A stretch of DNA of 9,169 nt from an uncultured Lachnospiraceae bacterium. Lineage in GTDB: Bacteria; Bacillota_A; Clostridia; Lachnospirales; Lachnospiraceae. Of the stretch, positions 5,289 to 9,169 are shown in pieces. Made by a program: the position numbers and the translations under genes. The stretch spans positions 1 through 9,169 of the forward strand of contig CAJUQU010000149.1 in assembly GCA_910588595.1 (NCBI GenBank), given 5' to 3'. Under the pieces are notes generated by a model. That model was not told where the DNA came from. It did no database searches and worked only from the letters and a program-made list of their open reading frames with translations. Every line of letters begins with the position of its first letter. The stretch's first letter is position 1.

Positions 5289-7424
5289 GTGAAAAGAAAA
5301 ACAAATATTTCAGTATGGCAGTTACGGTTATTTGAGGGGTTTGACAAGGATGTCATGGTCATGCAGCGCGATGAGGACGAAGTCTTCGACGATGCGATCC
5401 ATGTATTTTTTGAGAAAGAGTACTATGATGCCTATGTCGAGAAAGCCGCCAGATACAGCAGTCATCGATATGCGTACCACGAGGACAAGCTCGGTGAGGT
5501 GGTCAATCAGATCTTTGACGAGGATATTTCCGGACTGGTGCTACACATAAGCACGGCTGGAGATGGCGCCCCGAAAAATGTGCTCAGCGATGAGAAATAT
5601 ATCGCAGCGAAAGAGCTTCTGGCATTGAAGGATGCGGCGGACAGCTATCATTTTCTCTATACAGCGTCGATTGACAGATGCAGCAAAGAAGATGCAGTTG
5701 CGCGTCTGTGGACCAAAAACGTCTATATCATAGGACAGCTGCCGGATTTCAGGGTGAAGCCCAAGGAGGGTGAGAAGCCTGTATTTGAGCTTATGACGAT
5801 GAAGCGGAAGATAGATGGCGGGGATGCGGCGGACGAGTACGATTATGAGTCGCTGAAAGTCTTTTTGACGATGGACAGCGCCATGCATTTTAACCCGGAC
5901 AAAAAGCCAGTCAACAAATATAAGCTTGCCATGCTGTCACAGCTGATCAGGGGAAAACTGCAGGTGATCATTGAGCCGCACAGAAATTACTGGCTTGAGT
6001 ATGATCCCGCCGCAATTGACCTTGCCGGTCATCTGGATATACCCAATTACGATGAAGAGATGGTGCGGGCAAGGATCCGTGAGTATACGCAGCTGGACAA
6101 GGTATACATCCTGCTGGCGCCCCTGCACAGCGATTATCTGTTATCATGCGGCAATCCGCTGTTGTTGAAACCGGACGATCGAAATATTCTGATGTACCTG
6201 TTTGAACAATACGATGATGCTGTCAGCTATGTGCTGCAGAATCCCATGACGATGCCTGTATTTGACAGTGCATTTCCGATCGGTGTCCTGGATCAGAAAA
6301 ATAAGCTGTACAATTTGGAGACGGTGCTTGCGGTTGCTGCAGAGCTCGGTGTTACCGGGGTGAACCTTGATTTTGATACAGTGCATGCGATCGGCTGCAA
6401 AATGGATTATATCCGGGAAGTGACAGGATATCAGCGCGATGTGGAAGCGTTTTTGTCCGGGAGGGAGCTGGCGCAGGTCATGCGTGAGGAGGAAGACGGA
6501 AAGAAGTACCGCATGCCAGCCATACCATTCTGTGACAGAGACAATGAATACTATGTGAGCGGGGAGCGCAAAGCGGAACTGATAACGCATATGGACAATG
6601 ACTCTGATCAGGGATTTGCGTACGTGGCAGGATGCACTGTCAGCGAAATGATCGTCATGATGCAGGAGGCAGCAGCGCGTTTTGACACTGCAAGGAAGGC
6701 ATCCGATGAGGAGAATGTAGAGAAGTACGTACAACTCATGAACAGGATCACCTTCTTTTTGACAGAGGCACTGTGTGAGAGACCGTATATCTATACATTG
6801 CGGAAGGACAACGGTGACTTTATCCTGAAGAATAATATCGCGTATCTGATCGTGACGAATCGTTATGAGACAGGCAGGAAAAGTGAGGGAAGACTCGTTC
6901 CCGCTGGGATCGACAACCCGCAGTTCATGCAAAAGCTGTGCGAGACCAGCAAGGTGGCGTTGCTGACAGACGGACCAAGTGCGCTGTGTATGATGGATAC
7001 CAAACTGATGAGCGAGGTGGCAAAACAGTGGAAAAACGCAGAACCGCTGCGTGAGGAACTGATGATCTATATGACGCAGGGATGTGGCCTCTCTCATACT
7101 GAAGCAGTGTATTATTATCGGAGACTTCGGACGGAGAACAGCATCTTCATCGAGTTTGTCTCCGCTGTCAGAGACGGGGCATATCCGACGATCGGAATGC
7201 TGACGATCGAAGGGTTCACCGCACAGGCACTTGCTGAGGCACATGGATTCAATATGCTGCAGGCATACGATGCCCTGCTGACGCTGAAGGAGGACCCGGC
7301 AAATGCAGAGCGATATAAGGCAGAGGCTGTGCGCGGTCGGCTTAATGATCCCGCTGAATCTGATGATGACGATTCCGACAGTTCTGATAAGAGAGGGCTT
7401 TTTGGGAAGTTGTTCAAAAGATGA
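5289..7424 (+). CDS. Large uncharacterised protein with probable SseB-like repeats and a basic C-terminal tip
   Basis: This 711-residue soluble protein has no transmembrane segment or signal peptide. By eye it seems built of diverged copies of an SseB-like unit (a beta strand such as VFLT or VFFEKEYYDAY, then a helix, then a closing strand such as GLVLHIS or GVNLDF), around residues 36-87, 188-235, 272-362 and, less clearly, 498-570. SseB-like domains are widespread in bacteria, mostly without known function. Residues 585-675 are helical; EGFTAQALAEAHGFNMLQAY (641-660) recalls a short helical module seen in other Clostridia proteins. The end is an acidic linker, SDDDDSDSSDK (691-701), followed by the basic amphipathic tip RGLFGKLFKR. 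The start is GTG 5289, 8 bases after AGG of AAAGGATAGG; the first in-frame ATG would lose about 22 residues. The upstream acidic gene is the likely partner. The coding call is secure; the domain call is tentative. Confidence 0.88.
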   Translation: MKRKTNISVWQLRLFEGFDKDVMVMQRDEDEVFDDAIHVFFEKEYYDAYVEKAARYSSHRYAYHEDKLGEVVNQIFDEDISGLVLHISTAGDGAPKNVLSDEKYIAAKELLALKDAADSYHFLYTASIDRCSKEDAVARLWTKNVYIIGQLPDFRVKPKEGEKPVFELMTMKRKIDGGDAADEYDYESLKVFLTMDSAMHFNPDKKPVNKYKLAMLSQLIRGKLQVIIEPHRNYWLEYDPAAIDLAGHLDIPNYDEEMVRARIREYTQLDKVYILLAPLHSDYLLSCGNPLLLKPDDRNILMYLFEQYDDAVSYVLQNPMTMPVFDSAFPIGVLDQKNKLYNLETVLAVAAELGVTGVNLDFDTVHAIGCKMDYIREVTGYQRDVEAFLSGRELAQVMREEEDGKKYRMPAIPFCDRDNEYYVSGERKAELITHMDNDSDQGFAYVAGCTVSEMIVMMQEAAARFDTARKASDEENVEKYVQLMNRITFFLTEALCERPYIYTLRKDNGDFILKNNIAYLIVTNRYETGRKSEGRLVPAGIDNPQFMQKLCETSKVALLTDGPSALCMMDTKLMSEVAKQWKNAEPLREELMIYMTQGCGLSHTEAVYYYRRLRTENSIFIEFVSAVRDGAYPTIGMLTIEGFTAQALAEAHGFNMLQAYDALLTLKEDPANAERYKAEAVRGRLNDPAESDDDDSDSSDKRGLFGKLFKR

Positions 7425-7468
7425 TTCGAGGAAGCTGCCGTACGGAAGGGTAAAAGTCTAAAATCTCC

Positions 7469-7496
7469 TTGAAAATCCGCTTCTTTTATGTATAAT
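7469..7496 (+). promoter_or_regulatory. Sigma-A promoter of the ABC-F gene
   Basis: TTGAAA (7469-7474, 5/6 of the -35 consensus) and a perfect TATAAT (7491-7496) are separated by 16 bases. Transcription would begin near 7503, giving a leader of about 40 bases up to ATG 7544. This separates the ABC-F gene from the preceding gene pair. The leader looks too short for the attenuators found before some resistance ABC-F genes. Confidence 0.85.
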
Positions 7497-7530
7497 AGTA
7501 AGAGTGCGTAACCAAAATATGTTTTAATTA

Positions 7531-7538
7531 AGAGGAAG
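7531..7538 (+). promoter_or_regulatory. Ribosome binding site of the ABC-F gene
   Basis: AGAGGAAG (7531-7538) lies 5 bases before ATG 7544. It supports that start, which also places the first beta strand of the ATPase domain (MISANNVTYRV) at the usual distance from Walker A. Confidence 0.75.
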
Positions 7539-7543
7539 TTATC

Positions 7544-9169
7544 ATGATAAGTGCAAACAATGTAACCTATAGAGTTGGGAAGAAGGCATTATTTGAAGAT
7601 GTCAATATCAAATTTACAGAGGGAAACTGCTATGGACTGATCGGTGCGAACGGGGCAGGCAAATCCACTTTCTTGAAGATCCTGTCGGGAAAGCTGGAGA
7701 CGACTAAAGGGGATATCGCGATCACACCAGGGCAGCGGCTTTCTGTGTTGGAGCAGGATCACTTCAAGTATGACGGGTATCCTGTCATGGATGTCGTGAT
7801 CATGGGAAATGCCCGTCTCTATGAGATCATGAAGGAAAAGGACGCGATCTATGCCAAGGAGGATTTTACGGACGAAGATGGGATCCGTGCAAGCGAGCTT
7901 GAGGGAGAGTTTGCCGAGATGGACGGCTGGGAGGCAGAATCCAATGCGGCGCAGCTGTTGAACGGTCTTGGGATCGACACGGATATTCACTATTCCCTGA
8001 TGAAGGATTTGAACGGCAGCGATAAGGTAAAGGTGCTGTTGGCTAAGGCGCTCTTTGGCAACCCGGATATCCTGCTGCTCGATGAGCCGACCAACCACTT
8101 GGATCTCGATGCGATCGCGTGGCTTGAGGAGTTTTTGATCAACTTTGAAAACACGGTTATCGTTGTGTCGCATGACCGCTATTTCCTGAACAAAGTATGT
8201 ACCCAGATTGCAGATATCGATTACGGTAAGATCCAGCTGTATGCAGGAAACTACGACTTCTGGTATGAATCCAGCCAGCTGCTCGTCAAGCAGATGAAGG
8301 AGGCAAACAAGAAGAAAGAGGAGAAGATCAAGGAACTGCAGGAGTTTATCTCGCGCTTCTCCGCAAATGCGTCCAAGTCAAAGCAGGCGACATCGAGAAA
8401 GCGTGCGCTGGAGAAGATCGAGCTCGATGACATCAAGCCGTCGAGCCGCAAGTATCCCTATATTGATTTTCGCCCTGACCGCGAGATCGGAAATGAAGTG
8501 CTGACGGTCGAGAATCTCTCCAAGACGATCAACGGGGAGAAAGTGCTTGACAATATTTCATTTATCTTAGGGCGTGAGGACAAAGTTGCGTTTGTTGGTG
8601 GAAACGAGCTTGCCAAGACGACGCTCTTCCAGATCCTGATGGGTGAGATGGAGCCGGACGAGGGCAATTATAAGTGGGGTGTCACGACTTCTCAGGCTTA
8701 TTTTCCAAAAGATCCGACGAATGAGTTCAATAACGATTACACTATCGCGGACTGGCTGATGGGCTATTCGCCGGTGGACGATATCACATATGTGCGCGGT
8801 TTCCTGGGGCGTATGCTCTTTGCAGGGGAGGACGGTGTGAAGAAGGTCAAGGTGCTCTCCGGCGGTGAGAAGGTGCGCTGTCTTCTGAGCAAGATGATGA
8901 TCAGCGGTGCGAACTGCCTGGTCCTTGATGAACCCACGAACCATCTTGATATGGAGTCCATCACGGCACTCAATAACGGCTTGATCAAGTTTCCCGGGAT
9001 GGCGATGTTTGCCTGCCACGATCACCAGTTTGTGGAGACGACTGCAAACCGTATCATGGAGATCCTGCCGGGTGGTACACTGATCGACAAGATCACGACA
9101 TATGACGAGTATCTTGCAAGCGATGAGATGGCTAGCAAGAGAACTTCCGTGTACACTGCGGAGGCGGAG
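7544..9169 (+). CDS. ABC-F ATPase, YbiT/YkpA type, 3' end cut by the window
   Basis: ABC-F proteins are soluble tandem ATPases that act at the ribosomal E site on stalled or initiating ribosomes rather than in transport. The 542 visible codons contain two ATPase domains. Domain 1: Walker A GANGAGKST (34-42), a YbiT-type arm (about 88-135, EMDGWEAE), a degenerate signature LNGSDK (156-161), Walker B ILLLDEPTNHLD (176-187) and H-loop His210. A charged linker at about 245-300 would contact the P-site tRNA. Domain 2: a degenerate Walker A GGNELAKTT (352-360), signature LSGGEK (438-443), Walker B CLVLDEPTNHLDMESI (458-473) and H-loop His492. The LDMESI sequence and the arm point to the YbiT/YkpA housekeeping branch rather than antibiotic-resistance ABC-Fs. 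No stop is reached; by family length only a short tail should be missing. It has its own promoter. Confidence 0.97.
   Translation, partial: MISANNVTYRVGKKALFEDVNIKFTEGNCYGLIGANGAGKSTFLKILSGKLETTKGDIAITPGQRLSVLEQDHFKYDGYPVMDVVIMGNARLYEIMKEKDAIYAKEDFTDEDGIRASELEGEFAEMDGWEAESNAAQLLNGLGIDTDIHYSLMKDLNGSDKVKVLLAKALFGNPDILLLDEPTNHLDLDAIAWLEEFLINFENTVIVVSHDRYFLNKVCTQIADIDYGKIQLYAGNYDFWYESSQLLVKQMKEANKKKEEKIKELQEFISRFSANASKSKQATSRKRALEKIELDDIKPSSRKYPYIDFRPDREIGNEVLTVENLSKTINGEKVLDNISFILGREDKVAFVGGNELAKTTLFQILMGEMEPDEGNYKWGVTTSQAYFPKDPTNEFNNDYTIADWLMGYSPVDDITYVRGFLGRMLFAGEDGVKKVKVLSGGEKVRCLLSKMMISGANCLVLDEPTNHLDMESITALNNGLIKFPGMAMFACHDHQFVETTANRIMEILPGGTLIDKITTYDEYLASDEMASKRTSVYTAEAE

Noticed and set aside
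6144..7244. Antisense reading frame (about 366 codons) opposite the 711-residue gene
   Set aside because: The + strand frame has a ribosome binding site, operon spacing and coherent secondary structure; the antisense frame has none of these.
5289..7424. Type III secretion role suggested by the SseB domain name
   Set aside because: The name is historical. SseB-like domains are common in bacteria without such secretion, and no secretion genes are nearby.
7425..7468. Intrinsic terminator after the 711-residue gene
   Set aside because: Only the eight-base palindrome CCGTACGG (7438-7445) is present. It has no room for a loop and no following T run.
7544..9169. Antibiotic-resistance ABC-F (Msr/Vga/OptrA type)
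   Set aside because: The YbiT-type arm, the LDMESI sequence after Walker B and the short leader without an attenuator all point to a housekeeping branch.

Overview
The window reads as chromosomal DNA of an anaerobic gut-type Clostridia, most likely Lachnospiraceae. This rests on by-eye recognition of protein families, purine-rich Shine-Dalgarno sites (GGGGAAGAGG, AAAAGGAG, AGAGGAAG) and sigma-A-like promoters; no search was run. All genes are on the + strand and the region is densely coding. The longest non-coding stretches are about 115-120 bases.

Left edge (1-410): the first 25 bases match the end of the Illumina TruSeq read-2 adapter and are not genomic. They run into the 3' end of pheA (prephenate dehydratase catalytic tail plus ACT domain). 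That gene carries an apparent one-base insertion in a G run only about 20 bases from the adapter, so this end looks like an uncorrected contig terminus.

Polyphosphate block (458-4894): a divergent Ppx/GppA-family protein, polyphosphate kinase Ppk1 and a Maf nucleotide pyrophosphatase lie 43 and 14 bases apart and probably form one operon. Ppk1 makes polyphosphate from ATP. The Ppx-like protein would be the partner that degrades or senses it, but several of its usual catalytic and HD residues are changed. Maf removes non-canonical or excess nucleotides.

Uncharacterised pair (4895-7424): a leader of about 114 bases with two inverted repeats precedes a very acidic 87-residue protein. It is followed 16 bases later by a 711-residue, GTG-initiated protein that seems to hold several diverged SseB-like repeats and ends in an acidic linker and a basic amphipathic tip. 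This is the least explained part of the window.

Right edge (7425-9169): a clear sigma-A promoter drives a YbiT/YkpA-type ABC-F ATPase, cut by the window end probably only a few residues short of its stop. Its signature motif in the first ATPase domain and its Walker A in the second are both degenerate. In the head-to-tail ABC arrangement these two motifs belong to the same composite ATP site, so the protein looks like an asymmetric ATPase. No tRNA, rRNA, CRISPR array, insertion sequence or convincing intrinsic terminator was seen.
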